NCBI GenBank assembly: GCA_947396885.1 | Contig: OX377202.1 | Span: 65,940,643 to 66,004,642, forward strand | Direction of reading: 5' to 3' | From: Heligmosomoides polygyrus polygyrus | Taxonomy: Eukaryota > Nematoda > Chromadorea > Rhabditida > Heligmosomidae | Length of the DNA stretch: 64,000 nt | Shown here: positions 1 through 8,094 of the stretch, one piece after another | Layout of the letters: every line of letters starts with the position of its first letter | Numbering within the stretch: the stretch's first letter is position 1 | Position numbers and translations under genes: made by a program | The notes under the pieces: model-generated | Databases searched by the model: none | Seen by the model: the letters and a program-made list of their open reading frames with translations, nothing else | Told to the model about the DNA's origin: nothing

Positions 1-199
1 CTTAGCTCTATATCGATTGTAATCACAGGAAATCCGGTCGACCTGCAGGCTCCCGTGGTCAGCCAGGTAACCATTGCCTCCGCGGCGAGGGCTGCCTTGG
101 ATCGTCGCGACGCGGTGGGTGTCAAGGCGCGAGTCGAGCCTAATTGGCTCCGCAGGCACTGTCGGCATCGTCAGTGTGTAGCCGCTTCGGGAGTAACGA

Positions 200-695
200 C
201 TACCACCCAAATCGCACCAAGAGGTGTATCCTTGCTGCTTCTAGGATTCGCAAGAGATGCTGTACCACGAGCTGCTCCAGCAAGGCAGCTTCAGAAGCTG
301 GCGGACGCTGTTCGAACAGCAGGGAGGAGCTTCTGTTAGCCTATTCCACAATATAGCTCGGCCTCTTATAACTGAAGTGATCAGCGGAAGAAAGGAGCTG
401 GGCTGGGATAGCCGGATAACAGGCCTTTTCAGTTATGATGAAATCAAGCAGGACAGCCACACAGCTTCTCACGTGTCACGAAAATTTTTGGCGGTTCTCA
501 AATTTGAGTATAGGTCGGGCTAATCATGCTCACCTGCTCGTCTAGAGACTCCTTCGATTTTATGGATCTAAGCATCAGGAGAATGATGATAAAGGCGAAT
601 AGTCCTAGCATAACGGTGGCGTAGAGATCAGCGCCAGCGAGATTTTCCTGGAATTGTATTTCTTGTTGATTCTTTAATACGAATTGGTTGTACAT
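200..695 (-). CDS. Putative two-exon single-pass membrane protein, KCNE/MPS-like
   Basis: Exon 1 runs from an ATG at 695 down to 534. It encodes a short polar N-terminus and one strong hydrophobic segment (ATVMLGLFAFIIILLML), followed at once by a basic stretch (RSIKSKE). An in-frame stop lies upstream of the ATG. The exon ends in a good donor (CAG|GTGAGC). Keeping phase, the next open segment is 340-200, beginning after an AG and coding 46 residues to a TAG; its acceptor is weak, so exon 2 is tentative. One transmembrane helix followed by a basic juxtamembrane stretch, in a protein of about 100 residues, resembles KCNE potassium-channel ancillary subunits (MPS proteins in C. elegans), which modulate gating of voltage-gated K+ channels at the plasma membrane. 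This is family resemblance from memory, not an alignment. Any small single-pass protein would look similar. Confidence 0.33.
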
Positions 696-1137
696 GCACT
701 TAAAGTGGTTTTAAGATCCTGAAACATGATTTCCTATTTTTGTTAACCACAAGTTTTATTTTTTAGTTAGCTACTGCTTATTCTTAACAGCTAACTAACT
801 GATGACGAACACTTTTTTGAAGTCACTCCGAAGATGTACCACGCCTGGTGCTGTTGGTCTAAAAAATCGGAAAAAGCTTTCCATCGTTGCAACACTTAGA
901 ATGATGGCGAGTAACTATAGGAGACAAAACAATGTTTTATGGGTTTATGGGATTGCGAACCGGGTGTGATAGCATAATCCCTGTTCAGGTAAGTGACGTA
1001 GATAAAGTAGTTTATACAACAAAGAGCGAAGTAGCCTTGGTAGGTCAAGGATCTCCAAAAATAAATGCAACGACGAGGCGCAGGTAGGTGAGGTGTGTGA
1101 TAAACCGAGGTGAGACATTACCAAAAACAAAACTGTA
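696..1137. other. Intergenic, nothing recognised
   Basis: No convincing ORF, tRNA or repeat seen. On the minus strand it is upstream of the KCNE-like candidate, so it could hold its promoter, but no specific site is visible. Confidence 0.4.
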
Positions 1138-1414
1138 TTAAGGTTAGGACAGCGTTATTGAGTCCTCTTTGTGAAGCGGAACATATCCTACTTCTACGGG
1201 ATGTTGTGGAGGCAATCTGAATTTGGCCTATATAACGACCTGCGTTGGCCATCGATACAGCGTCAGCGCTGTATCGTTTTCTGATAAGTCTAGTACCAAT
1301 TCGCTGACCCCGCACGGATGGAATGCTTGGCTGGACTGAGCGGGAAATCCGAAGCAAGACTTGGAATCGGATGCACGCGACAGCCGAACCTCCTTCCACT
1401 GCGCTACTACGCAT
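1138..1414 (-). mobile_element. tRNA-derived SINE, copy S1
   Basis: Read on the minus strand it begins with a polymerase III A-box-like motif (TAGCGCAGTGG). It then follows the same consensus as three other copies here (21803-22094, 38830-39115, 39481-39745), with shared blocks around CCGATTCCAAG, ATTTCCCGC and CATCCCGTAGAAGTAG. It is about 280 bp and ends in a short tail. No clear target-site duplication was found for this copy. The apparent 98-residue ORF across it is not a gene. Confidence 0.6.
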
Positions 1415-1654
1415 GCACTGTTGTACTAGCAGAAGATTTAGTCAACAAATTGATCTGCGGTGTATATATGTCATGCGTAGATTTGTCTAAAATTGCACTC
1501 AATGACTAAATATTTATCTAAAAATAAAAGATTGCTATAGTATTGAAATTTATGACCATGAAGAGAGTGTGAAGGCGAAGAACAATCTTAGAATATTAAT
1601 GAGGTTCTGCCCTCAGAGATTCTCTTTGTTATATGCATAAGTATCATACCTTAT

Positions 1655-2470
1655 AATAACGCGCTAAGCGTTGAGTCATCCTTTCGATCGGCGGCACCGC
1701 AGAAATTAGCGGGGGGGAACATCGGTGTGGAAAATGGGGGGGGGGAGGAAATCGGGGGAAAAATAGGGGAAATAGGGGGGAATTACGACACGAAAATATC
1801 GAAAAATACATAGACGTCTTCTCCCTGCCTGGAAACTTCGTCCCTGGAGCAATCGAGGTGGCTGAACACGAATCTGAAGTTCGCTTTCTAATTATCGATC
1901 GTCACGAATCGATACTGGCCAAATTACGGGTCACGAAAATAGCGGAGAATACCCAGACGTCTTCTACCTGCCTGGAAACTTCAGCTCTGGAGCAATCGCG
2001 GTCGCTGAACACGAATCTGAGGTTCGCTTTCGAATTATCGATCGTAACCAATCGATACTGGCCAGATTACGGGTCACGAAAATAGCGGAGAATACCCAGA
2101 CGTCTTCTACCTGCCTGGAAACTTCAGCTCTGGGGTAATCCCGGTCGCTGAGCACGAATCTGAGGTTCGTTTTTGAAGTATCAATCGTCATTAATTGATG
2201 TTGATCTAACTATCGATTTTTTGTAGATGTCGTCTAGGCGGTACGAAACTTTGTCCTGGGGGTAGTCGAGGTCGCTCGACATGATTCTGAAGTTCGTTTT
2301 TGTAGTATCGATCACCATCAATCGACACTGATCAAATTACGGAGCGCGAAAATAGCGGAAAATACCCGGACGTCACTCACCTGCCTGGGATTCAGAAAAC
2401 GTGCCATAGACTTCGCTCAACGTGTTTGGGGATTCAGGTAGACGTGCCGAAGAGATTGTCCACTGCAGCA
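1655..2470 (+). repeat. Dispersed repeat D with internal 143-bp tandem array
   Basis: From about 1800 to 2390 a unit of about 143 bp repeats roughly 3.5-4 times; the block GCTGAACACGAATCTGA starts near 1861, 2004 and 2147 and recurs degenerated near 2275. Each unit carries AATACCCAGACGTCTTCT. The upstream portion (GATCGGCGGC...GCAGAAATTAG) and the downstream portion (GGATTCAG...ACGTGCCGAAG) recur at 55715-56000, and inverted at about 6830-7050, so the array is an expansion inside a dispersed element. A G-rich run lies at 1709-1780. Confidence 0.65.
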
Positions 2471-2968
2471 CTTCTTAGTTGGAGGACGATTTATTAATGT
2501 GGACCATGTCAAAGTGCACCTTCAAGGATTCTTGGCTTCAAAAGAACAAGAATTCTACAGCTGTGGGATGGGCCAGGTAGCTGATAAATGGGAAGCAGTC
2601 CCGCGTTCCAACAGATCTTACTTTGGCTCAAAACTGTTATTTGTTATTTGTTTATGAACACTTCTGTTGAAGGCGCTTGAGAGTCCACGAAATTAGTTGC
2701 CAACCTAATAGATCAGAGTTCTATAAGCGCTCTTGGGTTGCTAATAATGCTTGTCATAGGTGACATGGGATCTAGTTATTAGACGAGGGCTCTTGAGATA
2801 CTCCGAGAACATTGCACGTCACATGCACTCCTGGAAAATAAGGTGCTCTAATCGCAAGAGCGCGCACCAATCATTTTTTAGGCCAACCACGGCGAAAATG
2901 CGGTGGTCTGGTAAAGATATGTATATATATTTGTTGCTACAGGATGTTTTGTTGCTATCAAAACTCTT

Positions 2969-3037
2969 GCGCCAGGCGGGACTCGAACCCGCATTTTCTG
3001 CTTTCCGGGCAGCGATGTTCCCTTACACCACCGGCGC
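2969..3037 (-). tRNA. tRNA-like sequence, probably a pseudogene
   Basis: Read on the minus strand, the ends pair as a 7-bp acceptor stem (GCGCCGG with CTGGCGC, one G-T). There is an A box (TGGTGTAAGGG) and a perfect B box/T-arm (GCGGGTTCGAGTCCCGC). The anticodon arm can form a 4-bp stem with a CCGGAAA loop, which lacks the usual U33. The body resembles Gly-type tRNAs. The atypical anticodon loop and the microsatellite setting favour a tRNA-derived repeat over a working tRNA. Confidence 0.45.
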
Positions 3038-3042
3038 TGTAT

Positions 3043-3064
3043 ATACTATATATATATATATATA
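3043..3064. repeat. (TA)n microsatellite
   Basis: Alternating TA tract next to the tRNA-like sequence inside the R600 repeat. Confidence 0.85.
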
Positions 3065-3312
3065 GGTATCGAGAAGGCAAATCGAAAGGTGCTAACCGTT
3101 TCTTAAATAACTTAATATTAAAGGAATTATGAGCATGCGAACGGGCGGTATTGTACGGTACCCATGCGATCCCAGAGAGTAGGCGTCGTGTCGTGGGATG
3201 CCGAACGCAACTGCTGTAAAGCTAGCGCTGTCTCCTCCCAATTAGGAATTGCGTTTAAAACACTTTCTTCCTATTTACAGAAAGATTTTGCATAAACTTA
3301 AATTTGGTAAAA

Positions 3313-3361
3313 TAGTAGTGTTTGAAAATTTATCTTGTCGTTAAATTTCCAAACACTACTA
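3313..3361. repeat. Short inverted repeat (hairpin)
   Basis: TAGTAGTGTTTG on the left pairs with CAAACACTACTA on the right around a short centre, giving a stem of about 20 bp. It lies exactly where the R600 homology stops. Confidence 0.6.
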
Positions 3362-3370
3362 TTGTGCTAA

Positions 3371-4991
3371 AGATACTTTGATACTTTGAAACTTTGATAC
3401 TTTGATGGTCCCTTTGTCGGCTGGAGGTCTTCTCAGCGGGGACCACAACTCCTCCAGACCGCTCGATCTCTGGCTGCTTGCATCCGGTGAGGCAGACTCC
3501 GCTCTCTGAAAGATCTTGAGAATGAGTTTGCCCACCGCGTTGGTGGTCGTCCCGGTGGTCTCTTATGGTCTCTCGGGAGCCATTCTGTGACACCGAGACT
3601 CCATCTATCGTCCATTCGTCGAAGCAGGTGTCCGGCCCAGCGATATTTGGACTTCTTCATGTACTGCAGCGGGTCTGCTAATTGCGACTTCTCCCGTAGC
3701 TCCGAGCTTCGTAGGCCTTCTTGCCATTGCTGACGAAGGCTTGTCCTCCGAAGACATCTCTCCAGTGCACGATGCGTAGTTTGCATCGCTCTGGCGACTG
3801 TCTTGTTGTCGGGCCAGGTTTCCGTCGCATCGCAGGCAGTACAGAGGCGTTGAATATGGAGGCCCTGAGGCCGGGATCCTTGACCTGATCGGTGACTTCG
3901 CGGATCAAACTGAAGACTGCCCATGCTACGCGTCTCCTGCGGGCGATTTCAGGAGCGAGGTCGTTATCCATGTTCAGCTCTCTTTCCAGATAGACGTAGG
4001 AGTCGACCTGTTGTAGAGCGACTCCATTTAACCTTACGAGTCCCGTGTCACACCACTGGTTGACCATAAATTGTGTTTTGGACATATTCATGTCCAATCC
4101 AATCTTCATACCTGCCACATTGAGCTCGTTCAGCATTTCCTCAACTTCTGCCGTGCTGGTAGAGATGAGAGCAATATCGTCGGCGAAGCGAAGGTTGCTC
4201 ACCCGTTTACCGTCGACAAGGTAGCCTTTATCGTCACAGTTCAAGTCTTTCATGGCATCCTGGAGTGCCGCTGTGAACAGCTTGGGAGAAATCGTGTCTC
4301 CCTGCCGTACTCCTTTCCCGATAGGAATTTTAAGCTTTCGATCGAGCAGCTGGATGGTAGTCGATGTGTTCGAGAAGCATTCGTCGAGAAGTCGGATGTA
4401 GGGCGATGGTATACCAGCGTGCACAAGTGCGTTCAAAACGGCGTTGATTTCCACAGAGTCGAACGCTTTCCGGTAATCCACGAAGACAAGGACAAGTGGG
4501 AGGTGGTATTCGCGGCTCCATTCGATGAGTTGTGAGACAGTCTGAATATGGTCCATGCAGGAGAAATCCTTGCGAAACCCTGCTTGTTCCATTGGCTGAT
4601 ACTCATCCAAGCAATGCTCCATACGATTGAGCAGTATCTTGGTGAAGATCTTGTACACAACCGAGAGAAGACTGATGGGTCGATAGTTGTTGATATCCTC
4701 CTGCTGTCCTTTTTTGAAGATTAGAACTGTTTTCGACTCCTTCCATGAGTCCGGAATCCTACCAAGTCGAAGGTAGTGGCTGAAGTGCTAGGCGAGAAGT
4801 GAGCAGAGGGCACTGCCACCCACACGAAGGAAGTCAGCAGAAATGCCGTGCGGTCCGGGGGCAGTGCCCGGCTTCATCCTTCTGATGGCATGAGTAACTT
4901 CTGATTCCAGAATGGGAGGTACTTCCTCAGCTAGTGGCAGAAAGCATTTTGGGACAGTGATGGAAGAACGGAACAGATCTGTGTAGAATTC
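3371..4991 (-). pseudogene. F2 RTE-type LINE, 5'-truncated reverse transcriptase copy
   Basis: The long minus ORF 4658-3678 (326 residues) encodes the fingers/palm of a non-LTR reverse transcriptase: EQAGFRKDFSCMDHI, VDYRKAFDSVE, GVRQGDTISPKLF, then the catalytic FADD box in LRFADDIALI. A 163-residue frame overlapping its end continues the RTE C-terminus (RWAGHLLRR, RPPGRPPTRWAD). The two are separated by a frameshift near 3840. The element is cut at its 5' side at 4991, where the tRNA-like tandem array begins, and has no endonuclease. Its 3' end carries a short tandem tail of about 8 bp units (GATACTTT-like on the plus strand, 3371-3409), typical of RTE elements. A longer copy is at 47771-50816. 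Confidence 0.8.
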
Positions 4992-4997
4992 GCCGCC

Positions 4998-5071
4998 GCG
5001 CCGGTGGTGTAATGGCGTAGAGCATTCCCGCCCGGTTAGAGGGAGGTGCGGGTTCGAGTCCCGCCTGGCGC
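4998..5071 (+). tRNA. tRNA-like sequence, array unit 1
   Basis: 74 nt with a 7-bp acceptor stem (GCGCCGG/CTGGCGC), A box TGGTGTAATGG and a perfect T-arm GCGGGTTCGAGTCCCGC. The anticodon arm folds poorly: the best stem is TCCC/GGGA around an 11-nt loop. That makes a functional tRNA doubtful, though the pol III promoter boxes are intact. Confidence 0.4.
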
Positions 5072-5278
5072 TAGAAGTTTGATCGCAACAAAACATCGTC
5101 GTGACAGCTTACATCCTCGGTACCAGCCAATTGAGGCTTAAAGAAACTGATTTGAATCATTTCTATCAAGACCTACAGCTTAACTGGTTCCATGCTGATA
5201 TCAGCGGCCGGCTCAGCCCAATGTACGGGTGAGTGCTGATGGGTCCCACGAGGTGTGGATGTTGCGTTCGATCAAACG

Positions 5279-5352
5279 GCGCCGGTGGTGTAATGGCGTA
5301 GAGCATTCCCGCCCGGTTAGAGGGAGGTGCGGGTTCGAGTCCCGCCTGGCGC
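5279..5352 (+). tRNA. tRNA-like sequence, array unit 2
   Basis: Same 74-nt sequence as unit 1, with intact A and B boxes and the same defective anticodon arm. Confidence 0.4.
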
Positions 5353-5559
5353 TAGAAGTTTGATCGCAACAAAACATCGTCGTAACAGCTTACATCCTCG
5401 GTACCAGCCAATTGAGGCTTAAAGAAACTGATTTGAATCATTTCTATCAAGACCTACAGCTTAACTGGTTCCATGCTGATATCAGCGGCCGGCTCATCCC
5501 GATGTACGGGTGAGTGCTGATGGGTCCCACGAGGTGTGGATGTTGCGTTCGATCAAACG

Positions 5560-5633
5560 GCGCCGGTGATGTAATGGCGTAGAGCATTCCCGCCCGGTTA
5601 GAGGGCGGTGCGGGTTTGAGTCCCGCCTGGCGC
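5560..5633 (+). tRNA. tRNA-like sequence, array unit 3, decayed
   Basis: Same family but with changes in the A box region (GGTGATGTAATGG), the anticodon region (GGGCGG) and the B box (GGTTTGAGTCC). Most likely a dead copy. Confidence 0.35.
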
Positions 5634-5668
5634 TAGAAGTTTTGATCGCAACAAAACATCGTCGTAAC

Positions 5669-5933
5669 AGGAAGAAAGTGTTTTAAACGCAATTCCTAAT
5701 CGGGAGGGAGCATCGCTAAGATTACAGTTGCGTTAGGCATCCCACGACACGACGCCTACTCTCTGGAATTGCATGGGTACCGTACAATACCGCCCGTTCG
5801 CACGGTCAAAAAGACGGTTTGCGACGGAAAAATCCGTCGCAAACCGTCGCATGCTCATAATTCCTTTAATATTAAGTTTTTTAAGAAACGGTTAGCAACG
5901 TTCGATTTGCCTTCTCGAAATCTAAACAAATAA

Positions 5934-5989
<56 letters not shown>

Positions 5990-6230
5990 TTACCAGACCA
6001 CCGCATTTTCGTCGTGGTTGGCCTAAAAAATTATTGGGGCAGGCTCTTGCGATTAGAGCACCTTATTTTCCAGGAGTGCATGTGACGTGCAGTGTTCTCG
6101 GAGTATCTCAAGAGCCCTCGTCTAACTAGCATAGATCCAATGTCACCTATGGCAATCACAGCAACCTTAGAGCGCTTATAGAACTCTGATCTAGAATTGG
6201 TCTTCCAAGCTAGAACTAATGGTAACATTA
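5669..6230 (-). repeat. R600 repeat, copy b
   Basis: Inverted copy of 29262-29751, lacking the last 46 bp of the repeat because the tRNA-like array abuts it. It contains a perfect-stem hairpin at about 5810-5853 and a long (TA)n tract at 5939-5986. Confidence 0.75.
5939..5986. repeat. (TA)n microsatellite
   Basis: About 48 bp of alternating TA within R600 copy b. The matching tract in copy c (29467-29492) is much shorter. Confidence 0.9.
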
Positions 6231-6329
6231 GTAGAGTAAAAAGATGAGCATGCTTCGTACAAGGAATTTGATTCTTGATTCAAAAACTCATGAAACCTTT
6301 TGTGTCCCTATATTATTCGCTAGTACGTC

Positions 6330-6643
6330 GTTTTAAGAGAAGAGAAAACAATCCAATTCCGTTATCACGCTGTTACGACATCAGGATGGACCACCAGTTT
6401 GAAAGCAACACAGTCACAGAAACGGTGAAGCATAGTTGACCTCCTTCTTCAGCCTTTCGTTATAGTTCAAGAAGAAGTTTTGCGAATGGAGGCAGTGCAA
6501 TACAATCAATGAGTGATGAATCACCATTTCTGTTCCGTCTTTCGACCCAAAAAGAGAGGGGAACACGAAACGGAACGGAAGGGTTGAAATGGCCGAAAAC
6601 GGGAATACTCGGAACACGGAAACGGAAATTCCGCACATCCCTG
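6330..6643 (-). mobile_element. hAT-like non-autonomous element with CGGAA-rich end
   Basis: Read on the minus strand the terminus at 6643 is CAGGGATGTGCGGAA, the form typical of hAT terminal repeats. It is followed by a subterminal region rich in CGGAA/CCGTTTCCG motifs. Related copies end at 35347 and 28812, and a shorter version at 15393/23302. No transposase is visible. The other terminus and the target duplication were not resolved. Confidence 0.45.
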
Positions 6644-6829
6644 ATGGATAATGTTGACTGATATTGGCCTCCCGATTGAAATTCACACCTGCTGTAATGA
6701 CCTTCCGTCGACGAATATAGTCACATAACCCCCACTTGATCGGTTAAATCCGAGAGAAAATTGATATTATCGATCCATACTGATTGCCCTCCCCTGCTGT
6801 GAAGGCCTTTCGACCATGATCGTCTGGAT

Positions 6830-7060
6830 CCCCAGGCACGCCGGGCGACATGTTCGACATCTCTTCTGAATCTCAAGGTAAGTTGGACAACGTCCAGCAC
6901 GCCTTCGGAATCCCATGCACGTAGAAGACGTTTGGGTATTCTCCACTATTCCCCGCCCTCTCCCCCCTCCCCTCCCCATTTAATGAGTAATTTCTGCACG
7001 GTGTTCGATAGCTCTTAGTGCTCTATCATACGTATACGTAGTATAACATTTATATTTATT
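6830..7060 (-). repeat. Dispersed repeat D, inverted copy
   Basis: Minus-strand sequence matches the repeat at 1655-2470 and 55715-56000 (GAGCACTAAGAGCTATCG, GCAGAAATTACTC, AATACCCAAACGTCTTCTACG). About 130 bp of it is missing from the mirror copy near 28545. Confidence 0.55.
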
Positions 7061-7337
7061 CATTATACGCGATCAATGCACGCAGAGAAAAGACGATAAA
7101 AGAACGAATTCTTCTTGAAGATTTGCTGTGATCAGGTGGCGATGTCCGTTCCTCCACGTGGTGCCACTGGAAACTACTCGCTCTGCGAGTTAAGCCGAAC
7201 ACGGACACTCGATTGCAGGCGACAGGCCCTTGTGACAGGCCGGCCTATGAAGACCCATGTCACTTCACATGATGTATGACAGCTCAAGTGTTTCGAGATA
7301 GTGCTACGGCGTCCGCGGGAGCCGACGCGCACTCGCA

Positions 7338-8094
7338 ATGGCGAGTGTGAAAAGTATGCGAGGGTCCCTGATGCGAGGACGGCATCGGGGGGCAACTGAG
7401 TTAGTCCGAAAGTCCCGTAACGTAAGCAGGACCCGCGTGGCTACGCTGAATGTGGGTACGTTGACGGGCCGCTCGTGCAAGTTGGTTGAAGTACTGGAGC
7501 GTAGAAGAGTTGATTTCTGTGCGGTGCAGGAGACGAGGTGGTCCTGCCGCAAGTCAAGGGACATAGGACGTGGCTTTAAGGCCGTTCTATGTGGAAGTCC
7601 CAGGACCACCAGTGGTGTCGGAATAATCGTCTCCGAACGATTTCGTGACTCGATTGTAAGCGTCGAGCGCTTTGACGGTCGATTGATGAAGATCGTTGTC
7701 GCCGCTAAGGAGCGACTCTATCACTTCTTCTCACCGTATGCTCCGCAGACTGGCTGCTCGGATCAAGCCAAGGAAGAGTTTTGGAGCTTGCTTGATGAGA
7801 AGACAGCGTGGTACCGTCGAAAGATATCATCATAGTCACTGGTGACCTTAATGGGCACGTAGGTGCTACGAAAGACGGGTACAGCTGTCATGGTGGCTTC
7901 GGATACGGATCACGTAACGCCGATGGTGAGCGCATTCTTGATTACGAGGAATCGCATAACATCACCATAGTGAACACCGTCTTCCAAAAACGCGACTCTC
8001 ACCTTATCTCATACTACAGTGGGAGCACCAAGGCTCAGATAGACTTTGTCCTTGTGAAGATCGCGACCAGAGTCTTGTCACAGACGCGAAGATC
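7338..8094 (+). pseudogene. F1 endonuclease domain (APE/EEP type), two frameshifts
   Basis: Frame 1 (7338-7805) has the N-terminal hallmarks of the endonuclease/exonuclease/phosphatase fold: VATLNVGTLTG, then CAVQETRW with the metal-binding glutamate, then FFSPYAPQTG. After a shift near 7805 the next frame gives VTGDLNGHVG (catalytic Asp/Asn) and KAQIDFVLV. A second shift near 8055 leads into the reverse-transcriptase frame, whose start (PYETVAPQHRPLICTLKI) is the end of this domain with its catalytic histidine (QHRP). The domain nicks target DNA to prime reverse transcription. Two shifts in 750 bp mean decay, or sequencing error if the reads are poor. Confidence 0.8.

Larger units (their letters stand above)
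2709..3319 (+). repeat. R600 repeat, copy a
   Basis: About 600 bp shared with 29262-29797 (same orientation) and with 5669-6230 (inverted). The shared span starts near AGATCAGAGTTCTATAAGCG and ends near TTTGGTAAAATAGTAG. This copy differs in two ways: a tRNA-like sequence sits in its TA microsatellite, and it lacks a 44-bp hairpin that the other two copies have beside GCATGCGA. The 101-residue ORF across it is a by-product of the repeat. Confidence 0.7.
4992..5668 (+). repeat. 281-bp tandem array, about 2.4 units
   Basis: Units start near 4998, 5279 and 5560, exactly 281 bp apart. Each opens with a tRNA-like sequence followed by CTAGAAGTTTGATCGCAAC and a unique-looking remainder. The third unit is cut at 5668, where the left arm of the large inverted duplication begins. 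A few substitutions separate the units (for example AGCCCAATG versus ATCCCGATG near 5215 and 5496). Confidence 0.85.

Noticed and set aside
4992..5668. CRISPR-like array because of evenly spaced repeats
   Set aside because: The 281-bp period, the tRNA-like content and the eukaryotic setting rule it out; no short repeats with unique spacers are seen anywhere in the window.
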